DNA from: Gracilariopsis chorda
Taxonomy: Eukaryota > Rhodophyta > Florideophyceae > Gracilariales > Gracilariaceae
Length of the DNA stretch: 64,000 bases
Assembly: GCA_003194525.1 (NCBI GenBank)
Contig: NBIV01000234.1
Span: forward strand, 1-64,000
Direction of reading: 5' to 3'
Shown here one piece after another: positions 26,618 to 35,823 of the stretch; the stretch's first letter is position 1, and each line of letters opens with the position of its first letter. The notes beneath the pieces were generated by a model. That model made no database searches, was not told the origin of the DNA, and saw only the letters and a program-made list of their open reading frames with translations. A program made the translations under genes and the position numbers.

Positions 26618-27092
26618 GGGGCAGGAGATAGGTGGTAATGGCAGATATCAAATGACGCCTTCTTCGATGCTCATCTGCGAAAGGAATGATGGTGGCCCAC
26701 AGCGAAGCCATGGGTTTGGCCAAGGCGAATTACGGATGTAACACTTCGTTGATCCGAACTGCAAAAAAATCCATTTGCTCTATTCTTCCGCGGATTTATT
26801 AAAATTCTAGGATCTGGCATGCAAACAGACGTACTGCGTCTGAGACGTACGAGACGGATCACCGACGGGCGTTTTGCAAGTGGTCCAGCAACTGAAGTCC
26901 AGTGACGATGCCGGGGTGCCTCTAATATCAATGTCAGGTTTAGTGTTTCCTCGACATCCATAAACAGCGAAATCTCGTCCAGCTTCAGCTACCAAGTCCA
27001 ATTTCCTCCGCGTTCACGAAAGTCAGTACCTCAAAACTGGTCTAGAAGAGTCGCTCGCACCCAATTTTCTCGATACACTATAAGGGTTTCCA
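26618..27092. other. Divergent promoter region of CSN8 and RBM28
   Basis: About 475 bp with no recognised gene. A 96-codon minus-strand frame at 26671-26961 is rich in Arg and Ser and shows no domain. Confidence 0.4.
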
Positions 27093-29684
27093 ATGAAGCA
27101 ACCAAAGCAGAAAAAAGAATTCGAAAGCGGTAAGACGCTCTTTGCTCGGAACTTGCATGAATCTGTGACCAAAGCAGATTTGGAGACTCATTTTGGTGGT
27201 ATCGGGCCTTTGCGCCATGCATTTCTTGTTACATCACCAGGGTCCACGTCATGTAAAGGTTACGGGTTCATCACGTTTGCATTTGCTGAGGACGCAGAGC
27301 GCGCTCGAACGCTTCTGAGCGAATCTCTTCTGAAGGGCAGAAAGATGTTTTTGGATAATGCACGAAGGAGGATTCGAAGCTCCGACGACAAACAAACTAA
27401 GGAAGATATGCAGCCATCGAAACAGAAAGGAACATCAAACAGAGGAAAGAAAGGGACTGCGGTTGGCTCAGTTTCCATGCGCACGGTCTTACTGCAAAAG
27501 CGCTCTAAGGAAGACACGATTACGGAAGATGAAGCCAAGATTGCAGTAGGCGCAGATCGAAATGGTTCTGGTTTTCAAGTTTGTATACTTTCTTCAGATA
27601 GAAAGCTAGCAAGGTGTACATTTGATTCATGGTCAAATGCGGGGAAAGCCGCGGCTAATGCTCATGGTGATGCATTTGACGCCGTTATAGAGGCCTTGAA
27701 AGGCGGACAGCGAACGACGCTTATTGTCAGGAATCTTCCGTTCAGAGTGGATGCCAAGCAGCTTAGAGCGGTATTTCAGGCAGTTGCGCCTATTCGTTCT
27801 ATGCGTCTCGCACCCCCCAGTGAGCTTCGTCGACTTGATAAACCGAGAAAGAGAAAGAATCGTTCTTCTGGTGGCGATGATACCAACACCAATACAGAGG
27901 ATCCTCAGGAGAATGTTGTACCATGTGCTGGCTACGCATTCATTGAGTACTTCCTAGTTTCTTTTGCGAAGCATGCGATGAGTAAGCTCAACGGCACTAA
28001 AGTTGGTAATCGAGTCATTGCCGTTGATATGGCACTTAGCAAATCGCAGTACGTGGCGCAGGGTTTAAATCAAGAGCTTGAAGACCAGGATATCCCGTCC
28101 GAGGACGAAGAAGTCCAAGCGAGTAAAGGGAATGATACAGAAGGCGGGTCCGAAGTTATCCAACCTCAGAAACCTTGTTCTGAGGAAAAGAATGATAACA
28201 ATACATCCCCAAAAGTACTAGAGTCAAGTAATCAACTGCCAAAGCCACTAAAACCGAAAGAGAGAAGCACGAACCCCAATGAAATGGCACGGACTGTGTT
28301 TGTACGAAATCTTCTTTTCGAGACATCAGCGGGAGAACTTCGACAAGCTATGGTGGACAGATTTGGCAAAGTGGACAAAACACTTCTTGTGAAGGATCCT
28401 AAGACAGGAAGACCCAGAGGAACTGCCTTCGTGATATTCAAGTCCGAAGATAGCGCAAGAAAGGCCGTGAACCACACAGTACCTTCAGAACCGGGAGAGC
28501 AGTCATTCTTCGAGAGTGATGCTGGTGGTTTCGTGCTGCAGGGTCGTAGGCTTTTGTTGACAATGGCCGTTGATCGTTCAAAGGCGAAGGATCTGAAGTC
28601 TACGATCCCCCTTCATGCTAAAAAAGATAAGGAGGACGACCCGCGAAACTTTCGTCTAGCATGGATAGGCCACATTCAACCAAACACGAAAGAAGCGTTT
28701 GGCTTATCTCCGAAGGACCTTGCACGACGAGCTACTGCGGAGAAAGAGAAGAAGACAAAACTCGAAAGAAATCCTAATGCGTTTGTTTCAGACGTTCGTT
28801 TATCCATCAGAAACCTACCGCGAGAATGCGACGAGAAGATGTTAAAGCACATGTGTTTGCTTGCGGCTCGAGAAAAAGCGGAACGGAATGAGCAGGACAA
28901 GAGCGCTGAGCTCCCCAAGGTCACACATGTGACGGTCGTGCGCGATACTGAAAGAAAAGACAGATCGAAAGGGTACGGCTTCGTACAATTCACGGAACAC
29001 AGTCACGCTCTTAACGCATTGCTACATCTAAATAATAACCCCCGGGTGATGGAATGGCTTGTCGAAAAGAAGCCCAAAGCACTTCGTATTGATGAGATAA
29101 GGGCAGGTCTTTTGCAATCCCAATGGGGTAGGAATCGACGTCTTATTGTTGAATTTGCTGTAGAAGACAGACGTATCGTACAAGTACTTGACCGAGTAAG
29201 AGAAAAAGGACGAGAAATGTCGGAAAAGAAGAGAAAGGCAAGAGAACCTGAGGAAGAAGGCGACCGACCGCGGAAGAAGAAACGAAGGAGGACTGCAAGG
29301 AATGACCGAGTGACTGCTGATGTCCAAGAAGAACATAGAGATGTAGTTTCAAAACCGAGATCTGAAAAGCGCTTCGAGCGTAAGAAACAACGATATTCGC
29401 TGAAGCCGTCTACAGGCCCTCAAAAATCAGAAACAGATAGAACCGGAGCGAAAAGGCCTGCTATCTTATCTGAGAAGGAAGATACAGTGTTCCAGTCTAA
29501 GGGAGCCGCACATAAGACTGGCAGAAAGAAAAACAGACCAAAGAAGGTCGACGAAGAGGACAAGTTTGAGCGCTTGGTCGGAGCATACAAGAAGAAGCTG
29601 GTGAGTACAGAAGGAAAGAAGCAAAATTCGGGGCTTATGAAGGTGGATCCAAAAGGGTCGGGACCTCCTGTTAGATGGTTTTAG
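27093..29684 (+). CDS. NOP4: RBM28/Nop4-like nucleolar RNA-binding protein
   Basis: A nucleolar protein with four RRMs needed for 60S ribosomal subunit assembly. It has 863 aa and one exon. RRM1 is ~12-92 (TLFARNLHESVTKADLETHF; KGYGFITFAFAEDAERA). RRM2 is ~208-325 (TTLIVRNLPFRVDAKQLRAVF) with an acidic/basic insertion before its second half (AGYAFIEYF). RRM3 is ~405-495 (RTVFVRNLLFETSAGELRQAM; PRGTAFVIFKSEDSARKA). RRM4 is ~568-690 (LSIRNLPRECDEKMLKHM; KGYGFVQFTEHSHALNALLHLN). The C-terminal 160 residues are very Lys/Arg-rich, typical of nucleolar localisation. Domain order and length match RBM28 and yeast Nop4. Confidence 0.9.
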   Translation: MKQPKQKKEFESGKTLFARNLHESVTKADLETHFGGIGPLRHAFLVTSPGSTSCKGYGFITFAFAEDAERARTLLSESLLKGRKMFLDNARRRIRSSDDKQTKEDMQPSKQKGTSNRGKKGTAVGSVSMRTVLLQKRSKEDTITEDEAKIAVGADRNGSGFQVCILSSDRKLARCTFDSWSNAGKAAANAHGDAFDAVIEALKGGQRTTLIVRNLPFRVDAKQLRAVFQAVAPIRSMRLAPPSELRRLDKPRKRKNRSSGGDDTNTNTEDPQENVVPCAGYAFIEYFLVSFAKHAMSKLNGTKVGNRVIAVDMALSKSQYVAQGLNQELEDQDIPSEDEEVQASKGNDTEGGSEVIQPQKPCSEEKNDNNTSPKVLESSNQLPKPLKPKERSTNPNEMARTVFVRNLLFETSAGELRQAMVDRFGKVDKTLLVKDPKTGRPRGTAFVIFKSEDSARKAVNHTVPSEPGEQSFFESDAGGFVLQGRRLLLTMAVDRSKAKDLKSTIPLHAKKDKEDDPRNFRLAWIGHIQPNTKEAFGLSPKDLARRATAEKEKKTKLERNPNAFVSDVRLSIRNLPRECDEKMLKHMCLLAAREKAERNEQDKSAELPKVTHVTVVRDTERKDRSKGYGFVQFTEHSHALNALLHLNNNPRVMEWLVEKKPKALRIDEIRAGLLQSQWGRNRRLIVEFAVEDRRIVQVLDRVREKGREMSEKKRKAREPEEEGDRPRKKKRRRTARNDRVTADVQEEHRDVVSKPRSEKRFERKKQRYSLKPSTGPQKSETDRTGAKRPAILSEKEDTVFQSKGAAHKTGRKKNRPKKVDEEDKFERLVGAYKKKLVSTEGKKQNSGLMKVDPKGSGPPVRWF

Positions 29685-29929
29685 ATATCACGAACAAGAT
29701 TATGTTGCATGCGAATACATTCCGCCAAACAAACAAAAACGTAACCATGGCGGAAACCAGGCATTCGCACACATGTAATGAATGGTGAGGATGCTGGGAC
29801 TTCTAACTTGTCATGGGCTTAAGGTATCACCAAGAACGATTTGTGTTATTTGAGACGTGTGAAGCTGCAAGGGAAAGTTGCTCTAGTTCTCAAACACATG
29901 AAATGTCGAACAGCTTTAAGTTGACGTGT

Positions 29930-31996
29930 CTATTTGATAACACGACGTAATATACCTCTCAAACTAAATGGGTACGCTTCTAGCACTGTAACTTCAATTA
30001 GCTTGCCAATGAGTTCAGTCCCGCCTTCGCAGAATACGATTCGGTTAGTTCTTTCTCGACCGCTTACTTCATTTGATCTCTTCGGATTCATGCCCTCGAC
30101 AAGAACTTCAACAGTCCGACCCAAGTAACGGCGACTTCTCTGCTCAGCCTGCTCCCTCATTTTCTTGTTCATAATTGCAAGCCGTTCCATCTTAACCTCC
30201 TCATTAACCTGATCAGGCCTGGATGCAGCAATTGTATTTGGCCTCGCGGAATACGCTCTGACCATATTGGCATCGAATACAACTTCATCGGCAAGACTAA
30301 CGGTGTTTTGAAAGGCATCATCGGTTTCACCAGGAAAGCCGACAATAGTATCGGCGCAAATGGCTGCATCTGGCATTTTCTCCCGTATCCGACGTGCTAT
30401 ATTAATGTACCGTTCCCGCGAGTAACCGCGTTTCATAGCCTTCAAAACTTGCGAGTCACCTGATTGAGGTGGCACATGGAAGTGTTCCATGACCTTGGGT
30501 AATTCGTAAACGGTATTGATCAAGTTTTCGGATATGTATCGAGGATGGCCTGTTGTAAAACGGATACGTTCAATACCGTCAACATCGTGGATGTACCTCA
30601 GTAACTCGGATAAGGTGGCCTTCGGGTACAGATCGCGCCCGTACGCATCCACATTTTGTCCAAGAAGGACTACTTCCCGATATCCCTCTGCAGCAAGCGC
30701 TTCAATTTCCCTTCGAATGCTAGACATTGGACGAGACTGCTCCAAACCTCTTGTATTGGGGACAACGCAATAGGTGCAGCGCTCTAAGCAGCCGTATATG
30801 ATATTAACCCAAGCAGTTATACTGGATGAGCGCTTGGGTTTGGAAATGTCTTCATGAATGTGAATGGGATCCACCGCAACTACTTGCGCCTTGCTTGTAT
30901 GGTAGAGGTTGAGCACATCTGTAATTCGGTTGGCATACTGCGGACCCATAACAATATCAATCTCCGGAACCCTGGAGAGCAGAGCGTCTCCCTCTTGTTG
31001 GGCAACACATCCCGCCACGATGAGCATAACTTGTTGCGGGGCATCCCACTTGCGCTGTGCATGAGGCCCAAGATACGAATACACTTTTTGTTCAGCATGG
31101 TCTCGTAAAGCACATGTATTGAGCATATAAATGGCCGATTTGTTTGGATCATCGATTTGGTGGTAGCCTTGGGACTCGAGTTGCGCGGCTATTCTTTCAC
31201 TGTCGCTGGCATTCATCTGACAGCCGAATGTCTGAATGAAGAATGAGTGGGGAATAATGTGTGGTGGTTTTTGAGAGGTTCGACGCATGTTGGGGTTAAC
31301 TGTATAGCCTTTCTCGCGGGTAGCGCCAAGTTTGGTGGGTTGAACAGATTGACGAATATCTGATACAATATATACTTCCCACCCATAAGAGAATTGCTCA
31401 AATTGCAAAGTTGCAGGCCGTGCGCGAAGTGCCACCTGCAAAAACTCATCTGGAACGGGTGAAGATGGTTGAGCTGATTTGGAATGATGAGGTGCAGTAG
31501 AGATCCAACCTGTGTCGCCGGCAGAAAGGCGAGTTTGATCGCATACGGAAAGCAAGGTGGCCATTTGCGAAAGCATGGCGCGCCTGGACTTTACGGCGTT
31601 GTGTATGAAGGACGCCATGTGTTCGGAGAGCACGCGGCAATGGGTGAGACGAATGGCGTGCACATGGTGATTGGAAAAGTCGTAGAAGCGCGGCGGAGGG
31701 GATGGCAATCGTCGCACAGGAGCGGGTGAAGGGGGTGACGGCACAGGCGGGGTGGCAGACTTAGAACAGGTTATACGCGGCGGTGGAGTATGTGCAGGTC
31801 GAGTACGTGAAGGTGGAGTAGTGCGGGTTTGGGACGGGGCGATGAACGGAGAGCGGGGTGGTGAGGCGCGTAGAAAGGGTTGCGGCAGGTGCAGTGTGAA
31901 GGCGGTTGAGCGATTCATGACCGTTTTCTGCGCTGAGAGTAGGAGAGTATGGTGGCATTTAGAAGGAGAGGTTGGGGGATTGCGTTGGGTAGGCAC
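29930..31996 (-). CDS. miaB: MiaB-type tRNA methylthiotransferase with N-terminal parvulin-like domain
   Basis: A radical-SAM enzyme that adds a methylthio group to N6-isopentenyl-A37 of tRNAs. From ~252 on it is a complete MiaB: FIQTFGCQMNASDSER, NTCALRDHAEQ and VAGCVAQQ (cluster cysteines), the radical-SAM motif GCLERCTYCVVPNTRGLEQSR (CxxxCxxC), LLGQNVDAYG, and a C-terminal TRAM domain. VPNTRGLEQSR and LLGQNVDAYGRDL are cyanobacterial in style. Residues ~27-105 are Pro/Ser/Arg/Thr-rich, fitting a plastid transit peptide starting at Met27 (31918). Between them, residues ~112-214 resemble a parvulin (PpiC) prolyl isomerase: SAGDTGWIS (compare GGDLGWF), VPDEFLQVALRARPATL (compare MVPEFEEAAFALKPGEV) and FSYGWEVYIVSDIR (compare FGWHLLKVTER). 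This extension is not part of normal MiaB. Confidence 0.88.
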   Translation of the reverse strand: MPTQRNPPTSPSKCHHTLLLSAQKTVMNRSTAFTLHLPQPFLRASPPRSPFIAPSQTRTTPPSRTRPAHTPPPRITCSKSATPPVPSPPSPAPVRRLPSPPPRFYDFSNHHVHAIRLTHCRVLSEHMASFIHNAVKSRRAMLSQMATLLSVCDQTRLSAGDTGWISTAPHHSKSAQPSSPVPDEFLQVALRARPATLQFEQFSYGWEVYIVSDIRQSVQPTKLGATREKGYTVNPNMRRTSQKPPHIIPHSFFIQTFGCQMNASDSERIAAQLESQGYHQIDDPNKSAIYMLNTCALRDHAEQKVYSYLGPHAQRKWDAPQQVMLIVAGCVAQQEGDALLSRVPEIDIVMGPQYANRITDVLNLYHTSKAQVVAVDPIHIHEDISKPKRSSSITAWVNIIYGCLERCTYCVVPNTRGLEQSRPMSSIRREIEALAAEGYREVVLLGQNVDAYGRDLYPKATLSELLRYIHDVDGIERIRFTTGHPRYISENLINTVYELPKVMEHFHVPPQSGDSQVLKAMKRGYSRERYINIARRIREKMPDAAICADTIVGFPGETDDAFQNTVSLADEVVFDANMVRAYSARPNTIAASRPDQVNEEVKMERLAIMNKKMREQAEQRSRRYLGRTVEVLVEGMNPKRSNEVSGRERTNRIVFCEGGTELIGKLIEVTVLEAYPFSLRGILRRVIK

Positions 31997-32195
31997 AATG
32001 TGCCCATCTGCGCGCAGTGTGGCAGAGCGCGCGAGATGTGGGTGAGAATCTCAAGTTGAGATACAGTAGAAGGCTATTGGATTACTAGGCAAATAAAATT
32101 ATGCGCCGTGGAGGTGATGTAAATATGTGCAGAAGTGGCGGTACGAGAAACTGTAATGTATGGCGCATGGGAATTTGCAACAGCTAGTGATGCAG

Positions 32196-32741
32196 TCATT
32201 CCACGACGACGACAGGATAGGCAGGGTAAAGTTGTCTCGAACGGTTTCGAAGCGCGAGCGCGACGATGAGGACGACGACGATAGCGACGAGAATACCGAG
32301 AACGAAACCTATCAAGAAAGCTCGCTTCTTTTTATCGCGCCACCACGTGGAGGTATCCACGAAGCAACAGCAGATGAAGATGGATAGAATGACGGCAATG
32401 ATGAGACCGAGACAGAGGCCGATGAAAAATCCTAGCAGACCGGAGAGAAATAGGATCAAGGGGCTATCGTACTGAGCGGGCGGCATGCGTGGACGGGCCG
32501 CTTCGAGGTCATGTTGTTGTTTGAGAGGCGATGGCTGGCGAGAAGGTGGAGACGGCGGTGGAGACGACGGTGGAGACGTTGGGGGTGGCGGCGGTGGTGG
32601 CGGCGGCGGGGATGCGGCACGGTTTTTCGGGGGTTTGTGTGCAGAGCGTTTGGAGGCTGCTGGCGACTTTGGGGAAGGCGGGGACTTGTGGGCGTGGTTG
32701 GACTTTGGGTGGGAGCGTTTTGAGTTGTTGCGCTTTGCCAT
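32196..32741 (-). CDS. Proline-rich protein with two membrane segments
   Basis: Hypothetical protein of ~181 aa from the ATG at 32741 (MAKRNNSKRS); the frame is open to 32804. Residues ~1-95 are basic and Pro/Ser-rich, with a run of ten prolines followed by PPSSPPPSPPS, so probably disordered. Two hydrophobic segments follow: LILFLSGLLGFFIGLCLGLIIAVILSIFICCCF and FLIGFVLGILVAIVVVLIVALAL, separated by a short WWRDKKKR loop. The C-terminus is short. No family recognised. The Gly-spaced first segment suggests tight helix packing. A bacterial-like proline-rich membrane anchor is one reading, but function is unknown. Confidence 0.5.
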   Translation of the reverse strand: MAKRNNSKRSHPKSNHAHKSPPSPKSPAASKRSAHKPPKNRAASPPPPPPPPPPTSPPSSPPPSPPSRQPSPLKQQHDLEAARPRMPPAQYDSPLILFLSGLLGFFIGLCLGLIIAVILSIFICCCFVDTSTWWRDKKKRAFLIGFVLGILVAIVVVLIVALALRNRSRQLYPAYPVVVVE

Positions 32742-33365
32742 GGGGAGTTTGTGCCGGCGGTACCGACGGTAGCGGCGGTAGATTGCTACACTGGTAGATA
32801 TCACAGCAAGATGTACCGTTGGTATGATTGTTGATCAAGTGAATGATTTGGCACATGCATGTTCTGGCGCCCAGTCGCGCATCACAGTGCAGCCGCGCCA
32901 CGCGTACGCGTGGAGAGCGGCGCGTGCCACCGGTGCCAGCAGTTGGGGTGCGCCGCGAGATGCGCTCGCTCACCTTCACGAGAGACAGTTGCGACGGCGC
33001 TGACACAAAGAGTGCTCTCACGAGAAACAAGCCAAGCAAGCTGCGGCGAAGGTGGCTCTGTCAGTTGTTGTCGCTGTGCGTGTGCGTTATGAGCGGCGCT
33101 GATAACGGCGGGCGCACGTTTGTACCTTTGTTGATGGCTGTCGCTTTCCGCGCGCCGCTTCGCCCTACGCTGCGCGCGCGGGAGAGCGCGGGCATAGCGC
33201 TCTCGCGCTCGGCTTGCATTGCGCGCACTCGCCGTAGTCGCAACGCATCTCGAATGCATGCACGCGCAGTGGCGTGGCGTTCATGCCAGTGGCAGGCTAT
33301 AAAAGCGCGCGCCTCGCGCTCGCTGCAGTGGTGATGGCGATCGTTTCGCGAAGAACAAACGCAAC
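32742..33365. other. CpG-rich intergenic region
   Basis: GC- and CpG-rich DNA with many GCGC runs between the two-TM protein (minus) and the orphan gene (plus). Several long overlapping frames on both strands reflect base composition, not genes. It holds the TATA box at 33298. Confidence 0.4.
33298..33305 (+). promoter_or_regulatory. TATA box of orphan gene
   Basis: TATAAAAG stands alone in very GC-rich DNA, 61 bp before the ATG at 33366, so transcription could start ~30 bp downstream with a short leader. Confidence 0.55.
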
Positions 33366-33965
33366 ATGGCGGCATTACAACACATCACAAGTCGCATTCC
33401 GCATCTGTTTGAGCTGTTACAATACCTGCAGCCGTTTCATCAAGGCGTGCAACAGTTTGACAAAGCGCTGTCTCGCAACGAGTACCGGCCGTGCTTTGCA
33501 GAAGCGTACGGCATTCTGTGCATGATACAACAAATGGTGTGCAACCAACTCAAGGGCGTGTGCAAGAGTGATCCGTGCTGCCAAACAAGCGCGTCGTACA
33601 TGGTGCTGGACGGCATGCATGTCATTCGCAACGACGCGCAGTTACGCCGCATTTCGCAACTGGGTCAGCAGTTTGTGGCGCATACCAAGATGGCTCTGGC
33701 TGTACACGCGCAGTACGACCGTCAACTGGCGAGCTGTCAAAGCGGGGCGGTGGGGCGCACGGCCGGCGTGGCCGTGCGCATGTCGCTGTGTACGGTGCGT
33801 TTGGAGGGCGGCGCACTTGCCGATGTTGGTGTCAACAACGGTGTGTTGGCGTGTCTGGCGCTGATGAATCAACATGTTACGAACAGTCGATTGGCGTTAC
33901 ATGCTCTTTGTGGCGCTATTGTTTGCAGGTTTCCAGAGCGTGCGCACGCGTTTGAGGCGGAGTAG
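33366..33965 (+). CDS. Orphan protein, 199 aa
   Basis: An intact frame behind a TATA box in a CpG-rich island. The protein looks alpha-helical and carries ten or so cysteines, including CMIQQMVCNQLKGVC and KSDPCCQ in the first half and LHALCGAIVC near the end. There is no signal peptide or membrane segment, and no family is recognised. The GC-rich third codon positions contrast with most genes in the window. The coding frame is supported by the TATA box, an N-terminal MAALQHITSRIPHLFELLQYL helix, and natural residue composition; the competing frames look random. Confidence 0.55.
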   Translation: MAALQHITSRIPHLFELLQYLQPFHQGVQQFDKALSRNEYRPCFAEAYGILCMIQQMVCNQLKGVCKSDPCCQTSASYMVLDGMHVIRNDAQLRRISQLGQQFVAHTKMALAVHAQYDRQLASCQSGAVGRTAGVAVRMSLCTVRLEGGALADVGVNNGVLACLALMNQHVTNSRLALHALCGAIVCRFPERAHAFEAE

Positions 33966-34827
33966 CGACGGTGGCCAAGCGTAGAACAAGCACACTTTCG
34001 ACGCAAAGTACGCCATTTCACATAAAGCTTGATCGAAAAGTCGACGTGGACAAAACCAAAACGCTCGCTCGCTCCGCACGGAATGGATACTTTGGAGAGC
34101 GCGCGCGCGCCGAAACGAAAAAGGGAAAGGGAGGCGTCCCAACAGGTGCGTGCTGTTTACAGCGTGAGCGAGCGCGTAAGGAGGAACTGCAGGAGGCGCA
34201 CGCCAGCGGCAGCGCATGCATGCTTGTGGCCGTTAGAAGCGCCCCTTCTTGTCGCACAGCTCGGCAGGGGGAGCACATGGCTGTGGCATGTGCTTGTTCC
34301 GCTTCGGGCGCGCGCTCGCTCCTGCCGGAGTGTGCTGATTGCGGCGGTGGCCGAGGAGGGGGATTGCGCGTGCGCGTTCAGCGAATGAAGTGCCACCAAG
34401 CCACCGCTACCTTCGTACTGTACGTGTACACAGATTGCTATCTCCGCGGCTAATTTTTGCGCGTGCTCTCATTGTGCACGGCTGCACTGCTAACCTTACA
34501 GTGCTGCCACTTCGACAAGTGCCCCCCCTTTATTTAGTGCGCCACCGGCGCTTCCTCACCAGCGCCCCAGCTACTTTTGGTCCAAATATAGCGCATTGTG
34601 CCGTTCCTCACACTTGTAAGCTGCATGCTGCTGCTGCTCCCTTTCTGCGCAACTGACAGGCGTCGCATCGTCTGCACTCAAAAACCCTCCTTTGGTCGAA
34701 GCCACCGCCTTCGACCAAAAAAGTTGTCACAAACACAACAACAATTTTAACATACAAACACACACTAATGTTAATCATAACTTACTCTATAATATAACAA
34801 AGACCCCCACCAAAACCACCCCGCACA
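33966..34827. other. Intergenic region with a perfect hairpin
   Basis: The GC-rich first half (to ~34660) has overlapping spurious frames. The second half is AT-rich. At 34691-34719 there is a perfect 11-bp inverted repeat (see separate entry). No gene seen. Confidence 0.4.
34691..34719. repeat. Perfect 11-bp stem hairpin
   Basis: TTTGGTCGAAG (34691-34701) is followed by 7 nt and its exact reverse complement CTTCGACCAAA, then a run of A. It lies between the 3' ends of two convergent genes, so it could act in 3' end formation or keep the two transcripts apart. Confidence 0.6.
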
Positions 34828-35823
34828 TTACCTCATCTCGTCCCCTCCGTCCCACTGCTGCCTGTACAAGTGCTCCAACAGCACAAACGCCAAATTGCGA
34901 TACGCCCTTGAAAGCGCCCACTGCTTCCTACGCGTAACCCTCGATTCCCTACTATTCGCAGGAACACCGTCCTTCTTCAGTTGTTCTCTCAACCGTAGTT
35001 TCGCACTCTCAGCAACGCCATGCACCCGCTTCTCAACATTATCCACAATGCTTTCCAGTTCTTGGTTACTCAGTATGCCAGCCACTTCGTCCAACCTCAG
35101 CGGCTCCGGGTCCACTTCACCCTCCGTTTTACCGCATTTTGCCTTGCCCATTTCCCTTTCCCCACATCCGCTCGTCCCCATCTGCGGCGTGCATGGCGCA
35201 GTCGAGGAGAATAATGCCTCTTCAACACCTACGGGCGACGGATCAGGCCTCGGTGCAATGAGAACTGCGCCCCCACTTGCAACGTTAGCAAAATGTCCAT
35301 TCAATCCTCCGATTGTCGTTTGGGACAACCGCCGAATCTCTACAATCTCGCCAGGAACCATCTCTCCATTCGTAATGTGCGCATACTCTCTAGAAATCCA
35401 GTTTGCAGGAGGCGTCACCATGTTGTGAGCAGCCACAGCCTGTGAAGCAACGGGGGTAGCATACATGGGCGGAGAACACGACGGTGTTACCTCATTCGCA
35501 CCCATCGATCTCCCCAACCACTCGTCCAAGGACGTACAATTCACCGGAGCATCCAAGTCGTTCAGCCCCTCTACTCTTCCCTCAACGAGCATATGCTCAT
35601 CACTATTCAGCATGGTGTCAGTACCCTGTTCCTGTCCACCATACCCGCCTCGTTCAGTGCCAGGTCTCGTCGGTGTTGGAGGCAAAGTGAACGTATCCAT
35701 CTCGTCCGTCATCGGTGGCGGAGATGGAGATGGGCACGAATAAAAAAGAAGATTCCGTTTTGATCTTACCTGCCTCTCGTCAAGCCTTTCCAAATCAATG
35801 TCGGACAATTGCGGCCTATCCAT
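34828..35823 (-). CDS. Hypothetical protein with a possible in-frame intron
   Basis: No family recognised. From the ATG at 35823 the protein begins MDRPQLSDIDLERLDERQ. A canonical-looking intron follows at 35769-35701 (GTAAGA donor, long pyrimidine tract, first AG at the end). It is 69 nt, has no in-frame stop, and lacks a clear branch site, so both spliced (~308 aa) and unspliced (331 aa) products are readable. The middle is Pro/Ser/Gly-rich and probably disordered. The C-terminal ~90 residues look helical and charged (LSNQELESIVDNVEKRVHGVAESAKLRLREQL, then a basic RRKQWALSRAYRNLAFVLLEHL). Nuclear function is a guess. The frame also stays open upstream to 35925. Confidence 0.5.
   Translation of the reverse strand: MDRPQLSDIDLERLDERQVRSKRNLLFYSCPSPSPPPMTDEMDTFTLPPTPTRPGTERGGYGGQEQGTDTMLNSDEHMLVEGRVEGLNDLDAPVNCTSLDEWLGRSMGANEVTPSCSPPMYATPVASQAVAAHNMVTPPANWISREYAHITNGEMVPGEIVEIRRLSQTTIGGLNGHFANVASGGAVLIAPRPDPSPVGVEEALFSSTAPCTPQMGTSGCGEREMGKAKCGKTEGEVDPEPLRLDEVAGILSNQELESIVDNVEKRVHGVAESAKLRLREQLKKDGVPANSRESRVTRRKQWALSRAYRNLAFVLLEHLYRQQWDGGDEMR

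Noticed and set aside
32859-34453. Many 70-160 codon frames on both strands in the CpG-rich island
   Set aside because: Composition effect. Only 33366-33965 has a TATA box and natural protein composition.
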